64,000 nt of DNA from Planococcus citri (taxonomy: Eukaryota > Arthropoda > Insecta > Hemiptera > Pseudococcidae). A model generated the notes under the pieces. It was not told where the DNA came from and searched no databases. It was given only the letters and a program-made list of their open reading frames with translations. Position 1 is the first letter of the stretch, and the number at the start of each line of letters is the position of its first letter. Both the position numbers and the translations under genes were made by a program. This document shows positions 10,932 through 21,441 of the stretch, piece after piece. The DNA is taken from NCBI RefSeq assembly GCF_950023065.1, contig NC_088679.1:24428001-24492000 (forward strand), in the 5' to 3' direction.

Positions 10932-11507
10932 TATATGGAATGGTATGTTTTCAAGATCCCTGAACACGTATTTTTAGAATCCAAAGCACAATGGTTCTCA
11001 GCCCCAAAGAAGTTGACGAAAAAACATGGTGTGATCTTTTTCTTTAAAGATTCACACCATTATTTTAGAAAAAATTCTGAAAATTCATCTCAAAAATACT
11101 GATTGGACTAACTTTCGGCGGGAGGAGGGGAGATGTAAGTAGAGCTACTCGCATTGCCAAGGTATCATTGGGATCGCTGTTCAAAAAGTTTGAACGCTCA
11201 TTTTGCAAAGAAAACATTTTACATCTCAAGATTTTTCTTTAAAACGCTCACTCACCTACCTGCAGGTTTTGATTATTTTTCAATAGAAAATAAAATGGAA
11301 CTAGGACTTGCACTGTGTTGTCGAATTTCATTGAAATAAAATGTATAATCATCCAACTAATTTCTATTTTTAAATTTTGTCTAGGTTCTTACGTGCCACT
11401 CGAATTATATTTTCATGGGAAATTTAAATGAAATTAATCATTTATAATGTTTCTTTTTTTGCTGAAAAAACTCATAAATTGATAAAAAATTTCAAAATAG
11501 AATCCCG

Positions 11508-11965
11508 AAAACACACCATTCGATATATAACTCTACTTTCCATGATTTTTCAAAATTTGGCCCCTTTTTTGGGCACAGAGGGATATTGTGGGGTGGGACC
11601 CAAAAATAAGTTCATATTTGCGCCTGCATGGCGACCTCAAAAACATTTCATTTGATATATCACTCGACTTTTTGATGATTTTTTGAAATTTTGGCCCCCT
11701 TGTTGGGGCCCAGAGGAACATTGGGGGGGGGGGGGTGGGACACAAAAAACAAGTTCATATTCGTACTCAGCGATCTCGAAAACATACCATTCGACATATC
11801 ACTCGACTTTTCACGATTTTTCAAAATTTTAACCCCCTTTTTGGGGCACAGAGGGGCTTTGAGGAGTTGGACCCAGAAAATAAGTTGGTATTCGTATTCA
11901 GCGACCTCGAAAACATACCATTCGATATATTGCATGTCCAGATTCGTTTTTCAAATATATGATTC
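11508..11965. repeat. Tandem array of about 130-bp units, right arm (inverted)
   Basis: Mirror of 9990-10430. It differs from the left array by only a few bases: for example, the C-rich segment before the third core reads with one altered codon in the fortuitous 70-codon ORF present in both arms. The G run at about 11724-11736 mirrors the C run in the left arm. Confidence 0.8.
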
Positions 11966-12451
11966 AGTTGTGTGTTACTTGAAAAACCAAGCATCCCCCA
12001 CCAACCCCTTGGGAGGGATGAAGACCAATCAATGGTGGTGTGACTAATAGTTGGGTGAGTAGACTTTGTAAAAAAAATTTGAGCGAAAACGAATGATATT
12101 AAGTGGTAACTTTGATCAATTTATTGGACTGACTTTTTTTCAAACACCTACTCTTTCCACCCCTTTTTTCAGACACCCCTCTTGAGGGATGGGTATCGAG
12201 CGTAGTATCAAATTGTCGAGAATTTGAAGGGGAACATTTTTTGTCATGGTAGTTTTTCTCGTAAACCTAATATTTTCGGAGTAAATCGCAAAAAACGTAA
12301 ATCGGAACCGGTTTTAGCCCCCTAAAAAAATTAGCTCCAGGGTTAGGAGGTTCGGGTTTTTTTTGGTAGTTCAGGGGGTTCATCTGAACACATTCCCGAA
12401 GAAAAAATTTATGTGCCAATTTTTTCCTTTTTAAAACCGCTATTTGCCTGC

Positions 12452-12754
12452 TCTATAAATAATAAACTATAATAACAACCGAATCAAATTAAGTCCTAAC
12501 CATAAAAATGTCACCATGTTATGTAATATGTACCTATCAAACCAAATAGGAGGCCAATTATAATGTTGAATCATTTCAATTAAAAATTAATCCACTCGTT
12601 TAAGTATACCAACATTTTTTTTGGAATAAAATAATATTTAATGACAATTTCGTTTGAAGTTCGATTAAGATAACTTACCTATTTCAAAGACTTATTGTAT
12701 ATATTATTTTCAATTACGTGTTCATTGGAAAAAACTTAATGAAAAACCAGAAAT
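12452..12754. other. No gene; tail of a family B copy at about 12650-12700
   Basis: The only recognised part is ttcgattaagataacttacc followed by tatttcaaagactta, which is the family B 3' end. The rest is AT-rich and unassigned. Confidence 0.5.
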
Positions 12755-13220
12755 TTGTAATGATCACAGGAAGAGACAGAAAAAGGAATGAGAGAGTGAA
12801 ATAGTATATCACAATACTAGCACCGAAAGTGAGCGTTTTCATGGCGAGCGAATGTTTACGGACCGAGCCGAAGGCGAGGGACATAAATTTGCGAGGCATA
12901 AAATGCTCACTCGGTGCTTGCATTGTAAGATATTTTTCATTACGTGATATCATGAAAACGCGTTTTCAGCAGCGTACACGCATGCGCAGTTCAAATTAAT
13001 TTCAGTCCTAGGACCGAAAAGTAACTTTTCAGTCCTCGTAAACGCACGGAACAATACTTCTCGTGTTGCCAATAAAAGAGCTGCTTTCGTTTCGTGCGTC
13101 AACGCAGGAGTGGGAAAACGCACTTTCATGATATTATCAGTAATGAAAAATTATGATTGAGGAAGCTGAATAAAGAAAACAAAATACATTCATGAACAAC
13201 CACAATACCTTACTGCATCC
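12755..13220. repeat. Repeat family C, copy 3, split by a MITE
   Basis: The left part (ggaagagacagaaaaagg to gagagagtgaaa) ends at about 12800. The right part (aatgaaaaattatgatt to gaacaaccacaatacctt) resumes at about 13141. Copies at 3430 and 14070 are continuous across this point. Confidence 0.75.
12801..13142. mobile_element. MITE-like insertion of about 340 bp
   Basis: It exactly fills the gap in family C copy 3. The ends are imperfect inverted repeats: gaaagtgagcgttttcatgg near 12826 against aaaacgcactttcatgatat near 13116. Another copy of the end sequence (gatatcatgaaaacgcg) starts at about 12946. It is richer in CG than its surroundings and encodes no transposase. Confidence 0.6.
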
Positions 13221-13336
13221 ATTGCATTTATATATTTTTATGGATTGATTGGGTGCTGATGTTGTAGTGCAAGAATTACTGCGAAAAAATTCTTTGTGTA
13301 CAAGTATGTACGTTGGTATTTTTATTTATTCGTAAA

Positions 13337-13490
13337 GCATTACTGTTGAATGTCAAATACACATCTTACATTGTTTGAGATGGTCAAGTTTAATATTTTG
13401 GTTAATTTTGGTTCTAGCAGGAGCTTTCTCCTTGAGATGAATCGCTACGGAATACTCATAATTTTGAATGAAACGTCCATATTATCTTCG
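13337..13490. repeat. Repeat family G, copy 1
   Basis: Shares tttgagatggtcaagtt, aatattttggtt, tagctttct-like and ttgaatgaaacgtccata with 14750-14885. The interval 13490-13690 holds ttaccagtaa-type runs leading into family D. Confidence 0.6.
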
Positions 13491-13689
13491 CCTTGTGCAT
13501 TTGTTTTCTCTTATTTATCATTTCCTCTGTAAGTTTGGTATGTCTGACATGAATTTCCTAAACATAACAAATTAGTTACAAACAATGGTACCTAAATCAC
13601 AAAAATATTTTATGGAGTGTTGAAAAGTTACCAGTAATTTACAAATTGCGAACTTACCAGTAAGTTACCGGTAATTTAAGTACGAGTAA

Positions 13690-14010
13690 CTTTTAAATTT
13701 TTAATAAAACGGTTCAGAAGATAAGAATTGAGACGAAGGTTACTTAAAACCATCCGAAACTCCTAACAACGGACAGAAATGTATTGGGACTTGAGAGGAT
13801 TTCCCATTTTTGTGCCTTTGGGTTGGGCTCAAACAGAAAGAAAATTGCTGCCCCTCCTCCTTGACTCTTTGTTCTCCAAAAAATCTCCGATCAGAGCACA
13901 CTCCAATGATTTTTAAAAAAATGAAAATTGTACTGATTATATGTACACTCAACACTGTGTGACCAGCACTCAACAGTCATTAGGATTACTTACTGATGAT
14001 ACTACCCTAT
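13690..14010. repeat. Repeat family D, copy 1
   Basis: Matches 16445-16750 and 17728-18020 through aaaacggttcagaag, ccaaaactcc-like, gggacttgagaggattt, attgctgcccctcctcc, tgattat and cagtcattaggattacttac. The ends on the minus strand read GTAAGTAATCC. The minus-strand 77-codon ORF over it is not conserved in the other copies. Confidence 0.8.
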
Positions 14011-14069
14011 TATACCTGTTAAATTGGTTTGCAACTGTTTGCTTACGGTAGTGCCTAGGGAAAAGTCTG

Positions 14070-14185
14070 CAATGATCGAAGGAAGAGACAGAAAAAGGAA
14101 TGAGAGAGTCAAGAATTATGATTTTGGAAGGTGAAGAAAAAAAACACAAAAGACATTTATGAACAACCACAATACCTTACTTCCT
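14070..14185. repeat. Repeat family C, copy 4
   Basis: Contains gatcgaaggaagagacag, agagagtcaagaattatg, then ttggaaggtgaag and gaacaaccacaataccttac. It is continuous across the point where copy 3 holds a MITE. Confidence 0.75.
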
Positions 14186-14189
14186 GCAT

Positions 14190-15554
14190 TTTCAATTTGA
14201 GGAGATGTGCGGTAATCAAAGTTACTTGAAGCTGTGGCTCTACAGTAAATTCTTCTCGTATATTCCATTCTTTAAGCAATCATTATTTGTACCTACCTAC
14301 TTCCATCGCATTTATATTTTATATGTAGTTCGGTCTAGCGATGTTGACAGTGCCAGTGCATGGATTACTACGCAAAAAATACTTTTATTGGGTAGGTATA
14401 TTTCCATTTATGGGTAATTTCCGAGATCGTGAGCAGCCGCATATTTTATCAAATTGAAAACAACAACCAATTTTGAGACTTGAATTTGGGTGTTGCAATA
14501 CTGCGCATGCCGTATGCACTACAAATGTACATAGGTGTAATATAAGTAGGTAAGGTACCTACACTTTAGTACTTATATTGTTGAAGTCGTAAGCACCATA
14601 CGAGTATACCTAATGTGTGTTTTATTACACTGGCGTTTTCCCTAGTGCCAAGTTTAATGCAATTTACTTTTTTGTAAAAAAAAAAAAATATTAAATAACA
14701 AAATATCCTTATTAACTGAGAAATGAGTTGTTTGCCTTGGATAAGCATCCATTGAATGTAAAAAAATGCTGCACCATTTGAGATGGTTAGATTCAATATT
14801 TTGGTTCCAACGGTAGCTTTCTTCTTCAGAAGAATTGTTACAGGATAATTAATAACCTTGAATGAAACATTCATATCTTACCTTATTTTTACAAAAATTT
14901 TACTCTATATTATAATCGTCATATATTGTAGTTCGACGGCGCGGCGTCGAGTTTGACTTGAACGAACTTTTTGGTAAAGAATAGATTTATATACCTGTAT
15001 TATTTACTTTTTACTCGTAGGCGATGCGACCAACGAGGCAAGGGTGTTCTACTCCCCTGGGAATTTTGGAAGTAGGCAAAAGTTGGCAAGCTGGCAAGGT
15101 TGAAGATGACAATTTTGAATGTTCTATGAACTGACAACTTTGGAATTTATAATAAATTTGTAAATAGTGTCAGAAATTAACGAGTAAGCAAAAAGCAAAC
15201 GTCGATTGGTAATTTTTAGTAGTTGATTATGAAATACAAGTATCACTTTAAAAGCAACAACAGGCTTCAATATCCTTCCTGGAAATTTTTCTCATTCAAT
15301 AATATATTTTTTAAAAAAACAACAAAAAAACAAAAACAAATGACCTAAACTAAGTACATAAGTACATTTATTATTATAGCATAAGAACTTGAAGGAACCC
15401 CATACAATAAACTTATAAAGCATGGATGTAAACGAGTAGGTAATAAAAACAATAACAAAAAAACTAGAAAAACTCATCAATTTAGCGACCACACAAAAAG
15501 AGATTGTAAGACAACAATATTGGGTAGGTACCTAGTTGCAATAAAATATGAACA
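14190..15554. other. No gene recognised; includes family G copy 2 at 14750-14885
   Basis: Family G copy 2 is the only repeat identified (tttgagatggttagatt, ttgaatgaaacattcat). A small CG-rich dyad, cgacggcgcggcgtcg, lies at about 14935-14950. ORFs up to about 100 codons are AT-driven and show no motif. Confidence 0.5.
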
Positions 15555-15790
15555 TAATTATGAACAAGGTACAAAACAACACAGAATAAATTAGGATCGA
15601 ATCCCCTCTGGAGAAAAAATAGATTTATATTCTTATTTACTAGGATATGCAACTTTTTACATCTGTTATTAATCACAAGTGACAATGAAGAATAAGTACT
15701 AATCGTCCTCGTCATCATTTTCACAATTATCACTCGAATGCGAATCAACGACGTTTTGGCTCTTTTCTGTCAAATGAACACTTGAAATTG
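15555..15790. repeat. Repeat family E, copy 2
   Basis: Same order of landmarks as 540-700 (acaaaacaacacagaata, aggatcgaatcccctctgg, tgtcaaatgaacacttg), with an extra segment rich in tcatcattttcac. Confidence 0.6.
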
Positions 15791-16035
15791 AAAAATTCGA
15801 ACAAAAAAGAATCGAAGTGATTGTGTACAGAGTGATGTAGTGTGATAGGTAATCGGATGTTTTTAACTTGCGGAGCACCAAGGCGTGTTATTTATGTAAA
15901 TGAAAAAATAATTCAAGTACTTGTATTAGTAGGGAATGGTCAAGATATACAAAACATTGTAATTTTGATCATGACATGTTTACTTACATATTTGAAGTTC
16001 GATGAAGATAACTTACCTATTTTATAGACCTGGTG
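15775..16035. repeat. Repeat family B, copy 5 (3' part)
   Basis: Runs from aaaattcgaacaaaaaag through gtgtacagagtgatgtag and gcggagcaccaaggcg to gatgaagataacttaccta. Its 5' part is replaced by family E. Confidence 0.75.
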
Positions 16036-16324
16036 TAGTAGTTTATATCTATTGCATTATACGTATAGAGATGTTGCGTTTGTAATGATAATTTTGCCAG
16101 ATGGAAAAATTATAATTGTCGTTTCATCACGTAACACTAAAGCTGAGAAAAGTTCAGGTTCAAATTGAACTTTAATCTTTATTTTTTGAAGTTGGTGGAA
16201 TTGGAACATAGATGGACATGATGATTTTGATTTTGTTTGAATTCAAAACTCCATCCAACTTTCATGTAAAATAAAATTCAGGTAGGTACCTATCAAGTAC
16301 CTACTTTTGTTTTTAAAAAATGTT

Positions 16325-16440
16325 CACATAATCATTTTGAAAATTCGTGTATTTTTATATTAATTTTAGTGGGTGTTTGAATAAATTCGAAAAAAGTGAA
16401 TTTTGACAATTTGATCAAAATGGTTGTACTTACCTAAGTA
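16325..16440. repeat. Repeat family B, short fragment
   Basis: Contains aaaattcgtgtattttta, ttttagtgggtgtttgaa and gacaatttgatcaaaatgg, then joins family D directly at about 16441. Confidence 0.65.
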
Positions 16441-16444
16441 TTTT

Positions 16445-16750
16445 TTAAATTTTCAATAAAACGGTTCAGAAGATCAAAATTGAGTTGAAGGTTGCCTTCA
16501 AATCATTCAAAACTTCTAACAACTGACAGAAACTTATAGGGACTTGAGAGGATTTCCCATTTTTGGACTTTGGGCTTTGGCAGAGCGAAAATTATTGCCC
16601 CTCCTCCTCGACTCTTATGTTCACAAAAAATTTCTAATCAGATTGCACTAAAATAATTTTTGAAAAATGAAAATGAAACTGATTACAGTACACTTCACGC
16701 TATGCGGCCAACACTTAACAGTGATTAGGATTACTTACTGATGATTACTC
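16445..16750. repeat. Repeat family D, copy 2
   Basis: Continuous match to 13690-14010 from tcaataaaacggttcag to aacagtgattaggattactt. Independent indels make its reading frames differ from those of copy 1. Confidence 0.8.
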
Positions 16751-16775
16751 TATTATCTGTTCAATGTGCTGGTGA

Positions 16776-17084
16776 AAACTATCCCATGTGTCATTACTGT
16801 TTTTAAAATCGTTAGCAGCACTGATTGCGTTATGTGCCAATATTTTGTCGTGTGCGACAGAGCAACTTAATGGAATTTTGACATTGTTGTACAAGGTTGA
16901 TGAACAAATCTTTCATTTTTACCATGATTTATATATGTACTTGTCCTTGAAAACAAAATGCAATGTCAACAAAGAGGACCTTTCTGAGCAGCTAAGTAGG
17001 CTAACCAAGGGTATAAATCGAGCCAATCAAATCGAAATGCCCTTCCACTTTCAAAAGAGTCTTGTTCAAAATCGTACGTTTTAA
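16776..17084 (+). CDS. Unassigned ORF, about 102 codons, no ATG at the N end
   Basis: The open frame runs from a TGA at 16773 to a stop at 17082-17084. Its first possible initiator is a GTG at 16788, so as a complete gene it would need a non-standard start or an upstream exon, and no convincing AG acceptor was found. The first part is hydrophobic (LLFLKSLAALIALCANILSC), like a signal peptide or membrane segment. The middle is VDEQIFHFYHDLYMYLS and the C end is polar. Codon composition looks less AT-driven than most window ORFs, and the island is not part of families A to G. The function is unknown, and it may be a chance frame or a decayed exon. Confidence 0.25.
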   Translation, partial: KLSHVSLLFLKSLAALIALCANILSCATEQLNGILTLLYKVDEQIFHFYHDLYMYLSLKTKCNVNKEDLSEQLSRLTKGINRANQIEMPFHFQKSLVQNRTF

Positions 17085-17107
17085 TTGGTTTCTAAGGTTC
17101 TTGCAAT

Positions 17108-17284
17108 TTAATTGAATCGGATGATGTCTTCGATATGAGAATTCGAGTATAGCCCAATATCAAAAGAACTAGAAGTCACATTGATTGGAGCTGCAGAATT
17201 TTGAACAGCTGTTTCGGAAGCAGAAGATTTCTCGATAGTCAGTACTTCAACGAAATCTGATTGTTGAAGAACTTTCGATGGCAT
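17108..17284 (-). CDS. Candidate terminal exon, 58 codons, unassigned
   Basis: On the minus strand, cttttgcatcag, a plausible 3' splice site, directly precedes an ATG at 17284. The frame then runs to TAA at 17108-17110. The peptide is polar and Ser-rich (KSSASETAVQNSAAPINV) and ends SNSHIEDIIRFN. It converges on the plus-strand ORF next door. No domain is recognised. The acceptor, balanced composition and absence of repeat homology are the only support, and no matching upstream exon was identified. Confidence 0.25.
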   Translation of the reverse strand: MPSKVLQQSDFVEVLTIEKSSASETAVQNSAAPINVTSSSFDIGLYSNSHIEDIIRFN

Positions 17285-17299
17285 CTGATGCAAAAGATT

Positions 17300-17725
17300 T
17301 TTTATTATTCAATTCTGGGCGATGATCAGCTTCGGAATTCCAATTCGGATTTTTGTTCAAGAAATGACGTCTTATTATTTTTAAAAAAATTTGTTGTGAT
17401 AATAACGTCTTATATCCATTATTTCAAATGGTATACCTAGGTTCAGAAAATTATATGTATTTACTATGATATACCTACCCTAAAATCGATATGGATTCAA
17501 AAATATAATAAAATTTAGTTGTGGAAATAAAAATTGTAAATCATAATTATTGGATAGGTATATTTATTCAGATAAAGTTCAGCTAAAAATACTTTCCACT
17601 TCATAGTGAACAAGGGATCGGAAGTACGATTATAATTCATAAACAATTCTTAATTTTTTTCCTACTTTTTATTTATCCGGCGGAGAATTTTTTATTCAAT
17701 GTGAGTTACCAGTAATTTGAGTAAC
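17300..17725. other. No gene recognised
   Basis: AT-rich DNA with no ORF of interest and no repeat shared with the rest of the window. Confidence 0.5.
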
Positions 17726-17727
17726 TT

Positions 17728-18020
17728 TTGAATTTTCAATATAACGGTTCAGAAGATCAGAATCGAGATGAAATTTACCTTAAAATCATCCAAAACTCCC
17801 AAAAACTAACAGAAATTTATTCTCATTTTTGCTCCTTTGGGTTTAGGCAGAACGAAAATTGCTGCCCCTCCTCCTATCGACTCTTGTTCTCCAAAAGATC
17901 TCTAATTAGAGTGCACCACAATCATTTTTGAAAAATGAAAATAAAACTGATTACAGTAGCTACACTTAACGCTGTGCGGCCAACACTCAACAGTGATTAG
18001 GATTACTTACTGATGATTTG
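17728..18020. repeat. Repeat family D, copy 3
   Basis: Runs from ataacggttcagaagatc to cagtgattaggattactt, parallel to copies 1 and 2. A stub of the family 3' end also occurs at about 27400-27445. Confidence 0.8.
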
Positions 18021-18044
18021 TATTTTGAAATATGGTATATCTTT

Positions 18045-18131
18045 AGGAGTGGGGTTATCACGATAAATAAGTATTCACGATGAAAAAGAGGATTGCACAA
18101 TAAAAAACATCTTGCGCAGTTCGCAAGATCA
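18045..18131. repeat. Repeat family F, left part, split by the composite element
   Basis: The segments cacgataaataagtattc and gattgcacaataaaaaaca match 63715-63775. The family resumes at 22391 beyond the composite element. The hairpin atcttgcgcagttcgcaagat at 18110-18130 appears again beside the second composite copy at 59247-59266, so it probably belongs to the element, not the host repeat. Confidence 0.65.
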
Positions 18132-18429
18132 ACCGACTTTGCTCTAAATAATTATACACCAGTAATTTACCAACATTTATCTCAGTAATTTACCAGACAT
18201 TACTTAAAAATTTACCAATTTTTCAAAATGCGCGGAAGTACCCAAATTTACCGATTTAATGAATACGAAAAGTCGAAAATATCGACAAAATAAAATAGTC
18301 AATCATAAGTAGCCATCATATTACACTTTTATGAAATTGATTTTCAAATAATCATTAGCGTACTCATGAAGACGTAACCGTCATATTACAAGTGGAATAA
18401 TATATCAGGAAAATTGTTGACAAAAAACA

Positions 18430-19480
18430 AAATTATTACCGAAATTTACCAAAATTTAGCTATTTACCAAAATTTACCAATTTACCAAAATTTACCAATT
18501 TACCTATTTACCGAAATTTACGTATTTACTGAAATTTACCTATTTACCGAAATTTACCTATTTACCGAAATTTACCTATTTACCGAAATTTACCAATTTA
18601 CCAAAATTTACCTATTTACCAAAATTTACCTATTTACTAAAATTTACCAATTTACCTAAATTTACCGATTTACCAAAATTTAGAGGTTTTTAATGGCTTA
18701 ATTTTTATTCAGAATTGAAATTTAGCTATTTACTGAAATTTACCAATTTACCAACATTTACCAATTTACCAAAATTCACCAATTTACCAAAATTTACCAA
18801 TTTACCAAAATTTACCGATTTACCAAAATTTACCGATTTACCAAAATTTACCAATTCACTAAAATTTACGAATTTATCAAAATTTATCAATTTACCAAAA
18901 TTTACCATTTTACCAACATTTACCAATTTACCAAAATTTACCAATTTACTAAAATTTACCAATTTACCAAAATTTACCAATTTACTAAAATTTACCAATT
19001 TACCAAAATTTACCTATTTACCAAAATTTACCTAAATTTACCAATTTACCCAAATTTGCCGATTTACCCAAATTTACCGATTTACCAAAATTTACGAATT
19101 TACCCAAATTTATTAATTTACCAAAATTTACGACTTTACCAAAATTTACGAATTTACTAAAAATTACCCCAGCAATTTACTAACATTTACCTCAGTAATT
19201 TACCAGACATTACCCACTAATTTACCAATTTTCCATTTTACCAAAAATTACCCCAGCAATTTACCAACATTCACCTCAGTAATTTACGAGACATTTCCTC
19301 ACTAATTTACCAATTTTTTTACCGAATTTTAATTACCCCAGTAATTTACTGTCAAAGGTTTTTACTAATTTACCAAAAATTACCCAAGCAATTTACCAAA
19401 ATTTTCGACCAACTTTAATTACGAGTAATTCACCAAAAATAACTAATCATTTTATTTACTAAAAATTACTATTAATTAAC
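18430..19480. repeat. TTTACC-rich tandem array (minisatellite-like)
   Basis: Degenerate tandem repetition of aatttaccaatttaccaa with variants (cctattta, ccgattta). It loosens after 19150 into ccagtaatttac-type units. The repetition creates long open frames on both strands (PKFTNL-like repeats), which are not genes. Copy B of the composite element has the matching array at 58430-59225, inverted. Confidence 0.85.
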
Positions 19481-19660
19481 AAAAAAAAAAAAAATTAACA
19501 AAATTTACTGGCTATTTACCAAAAACTTAATGTTTTTTGTTAAAACAAAAATTACACTAGAAATTTTTGAAAAATTTTGATTTTTTATGGCAAAAAAATT
19601 TTGGACGGATAAAATTAACAAAAAAATTAACAAAAAAATCAACAAAAAATTTTCTCCTCT

Positions 19661-19735
19661 TGACTCGCGCGGGATTCGAACACCCGACTTTCGGCGTACC
19701 AATCTGCAACCTACACACCCTAACCACCCCATCTG
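19661..19735 (-). other. tRNA-like segment (SINE-head or tRNA-derived)
   Basis: On the minus strand there is a box-A-like tggttagggtg (19716-19726) and, at about tRNA spacing, a box-B-like gtgttcgaatcccg (around 19670-19683). The same arrangement is on the plus strand at 58184-58256 in composite copy B. Paired stems are imperfect and no full cloverleaf could be drawn with confidence. The best reading is an internal RNA polymerase III promoter relic, not a functional tRNA. Confidence 0.5.
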
Positions 19736-19994
19736 TTTGTTGGGGGTGAGCCGTTTGCGAGATATAAGGGTTTACACAAATTTCTGCTTATCCATAACGT
19801 TGAAACACACTTAAACGTTCATATCTCGTAAACGGCTGAACCGATTTCGACCAAATTAAAAATTTCTCTAGTTCAGTATCAAAGCAATATTTTGACATCA
19901 TCAGTTTCGACTTAAAGTTCGGAGCTTTTGAGTTCAGCGTGACACAAATTTATACATGAATTGATATATAAATATATCAATAAATATTCTAGGG

Positions 19995-20769
19995 GGTAAA
20001 CTCGTAACTTTTTTCCAGATTAACCAGCAAACTCATAACGTTTTGACAAACTCGTAACCTTTTTAGGACGTGACTTTTCGATGAGGTGCCATATGAATCT
20101 ACAAGGTGTGGGGAGTCTACTGGCAAAGTTTGAGCAGGGACGTGAGATTGCTGTTTATACAATTTCACTTTTGACTCAATTTTCAAATGAGTACATAGCC
20201 TAATTAACAGGTATGAGGATATGAGGAAAAGGTTTTTATTGCCAAGAATCATTTTTTACGTTTTTTACGTTCTTTTTGGTGATTTTGGTGGTTAAAGATG
20301 TCCTCTTTCACATGGCGTGGTTAAAAATCGTCTGAAATAAATTTTTGACTGCTGAATTTTAATTTTAAGTTGATTATACAGGTCCAAATTTTCATGTTTT
20401 TCAATTCAAACATTGATTTTATGGGAAAAGTATGCACCCTAGGAAAAAAATGCAATAAAGGAAATTGTAGAGAATTAAATTTCCTTTCTGCTCAGAGCTG
20501 GTTATTTTTCTGTAGGATGCTTTGTTAAAAAAGCATTTGCGAAAAACAGAGACGTATGAGACTTTTAAAAAAAAGCTCTTCTGAAAAATTGATGTTCTGG
20601 CAATGAAATACCTTTCCACAGGTGACCCAAAAATCAAGTTAACGAATATAACGCGGCCTAACATCGAGTACTATCAGGCCTATGGGGTGACGCGTCGAGC
20701 GTATGCACAGCAACGAAGTTACAGAGGGGTCTTGAGATTGCTGTTTATACAAAACGTTACGAGTTTACC
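19995..20769 (+). mobile_element. Module X, copy 1: 775-bp TIR element in a (TA)n tract
   Basis: Begins ggtaaactcgtaac and ends gttacgagtttacc (perfect 14-bp inverted ends). The flanks are gatatataaatatat on the left and ctatatatatatag on the right. Copies X2 and X3 have almost the same length. Near the left end, the motif aaactcgtaac or aaactcataac is repeated three times (subterminal repeats). A 60-92 codon ORF near the right end recurs but has no known domain. It is probably a non-autonomous DNA element. Confidence 0.8.
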
Positions 20770-20795
20770 TGTATGCGGCTATATATATATAGATA

Positions 20796-21417
20796 TGCAA
20801 ACGGTACCTCTACGTCACCTTTTATATACTCACGCGTTCTCTTCGTCACCGAAATCGGTGACGGAGGCGTTTTGCCGGTGACGAAGACGTTTCCCTGTGT
20901 ATACCAAGTCCAAACGGTTTGTTTTCCCCTGAAACGTAAAAGGGGAAAAGTTTGTCCGGTGACGAAAAGGTCATGTATACACCTACTGTATACAGATTTT
21001 AAAAATTTTGTTCCATCGCAACACTGACATACCCTCGACGTCACCGCATATAAACAGTACCTTTTGGTCACCGCTTTTTAAATGCTTCCAGTTGTGTTAT
21101 ATTTTCGTATTCGTAGCCAGCGCAGTTGCAATCTATTAGGCAAGGCAGCAGGTGACAATTTGGTACAGTCAATATCTTTTTAAATACACAAGGTCACGGA
21201 AGAGATCAGTTTATAATCGGAGGCAAATTGGTACCATTCTCGTAAATTTTTTTTGTATAAGCTTAAAGCATGTAAATCAAGTGGGGAAAAGAGTATAAGC
21301 ACTATTACAACTGTGCTAGTTACGAATATGAAGTAAATACACCTCCGGAGGCATTTAAAAGCCTGGTGACCAAAAGGTACTGTTTATGTATGGTGACGTC
21401 GAGGATACTTAGGTCCA
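20796..21417 (+). mobile_element. Module Y, copy 1: GTGAC-rich segment
   Basis: About 622 bp bounded by TA-rich DNA and repeated, inverted, at 56044-56670. It starts ggtacctctacgtcacctt and ends tggtgacgtcgaggatactt, a partial inverted repeat around cgtcacc. It contains the dyad cgtcaccgaaatcggtgacg at about 20841-20860 and many other ggtgac/gtcacc words. A separate mobile unit or a core part of the composite element are both possible. Confidence 0.6.
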
Positions 21418-21441
21418 TATATATAAATAAATATTCTAGGG

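Larger units (their letters stand above)
9480..12451. mobile_element. Large palindromic (foldback-type) element, arms about 0.92 kb
   Basis: The arms 9511-10430 and 11505-12432 are inverted copies that look almost identical: opposite-strand ORFs of 118 and 91 codons translate to the same peptides in both arms. Pairing continues weakly to gcaggaaaata at 9480 and tatttgcctgc ending at 12451. The inner half of each arm is a roughly 130-bp tandem array. The 10431-11504 spacer holds one more diverged array unit, a pogo-like MITE (10550-10931) and otherwise featureless DNA with fragmentary ORFs. No transposase is encoded. Flanks (ctaataca and tctataaa) give no clear target duplication. An assembly artefact cannot be excluded without long reads. 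Confidence 0.75.

Noticed and set aside
9894..12047. Identical 118-codon ORFs in opposite orientation at about 10 kb and 12 kb
   Set aside because: Identity follows from the palindrome itself; the peptide is a translation of the 130-bp tandem unit and has no recognisable motif.
18414..19035. ORFs with KFTNLP-like repeats
   Set aside because: A direct translation of the TTTACC tandem array; both strands are open, as expected for a short stop-free repeat.
18414..19490. CRISPR-like regular repetition
   Set aside because: There are no unique spacers between constant repeats; it is a degenerate minisatellite in eukaryotic DNA.
19505..19749. ORFs across the tRNA-like segment (peptides with RIPRESRG)
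   Set aside because: Such peptides arise from translating tRNA-like B boxes and are a common false prediction.
20603..20881. 92-codon ORF in module X (also in X2 and X3)
   Set aside because: Conserved only because the whole module is conserved; the frame differs at its C end among copies and shows no domain.
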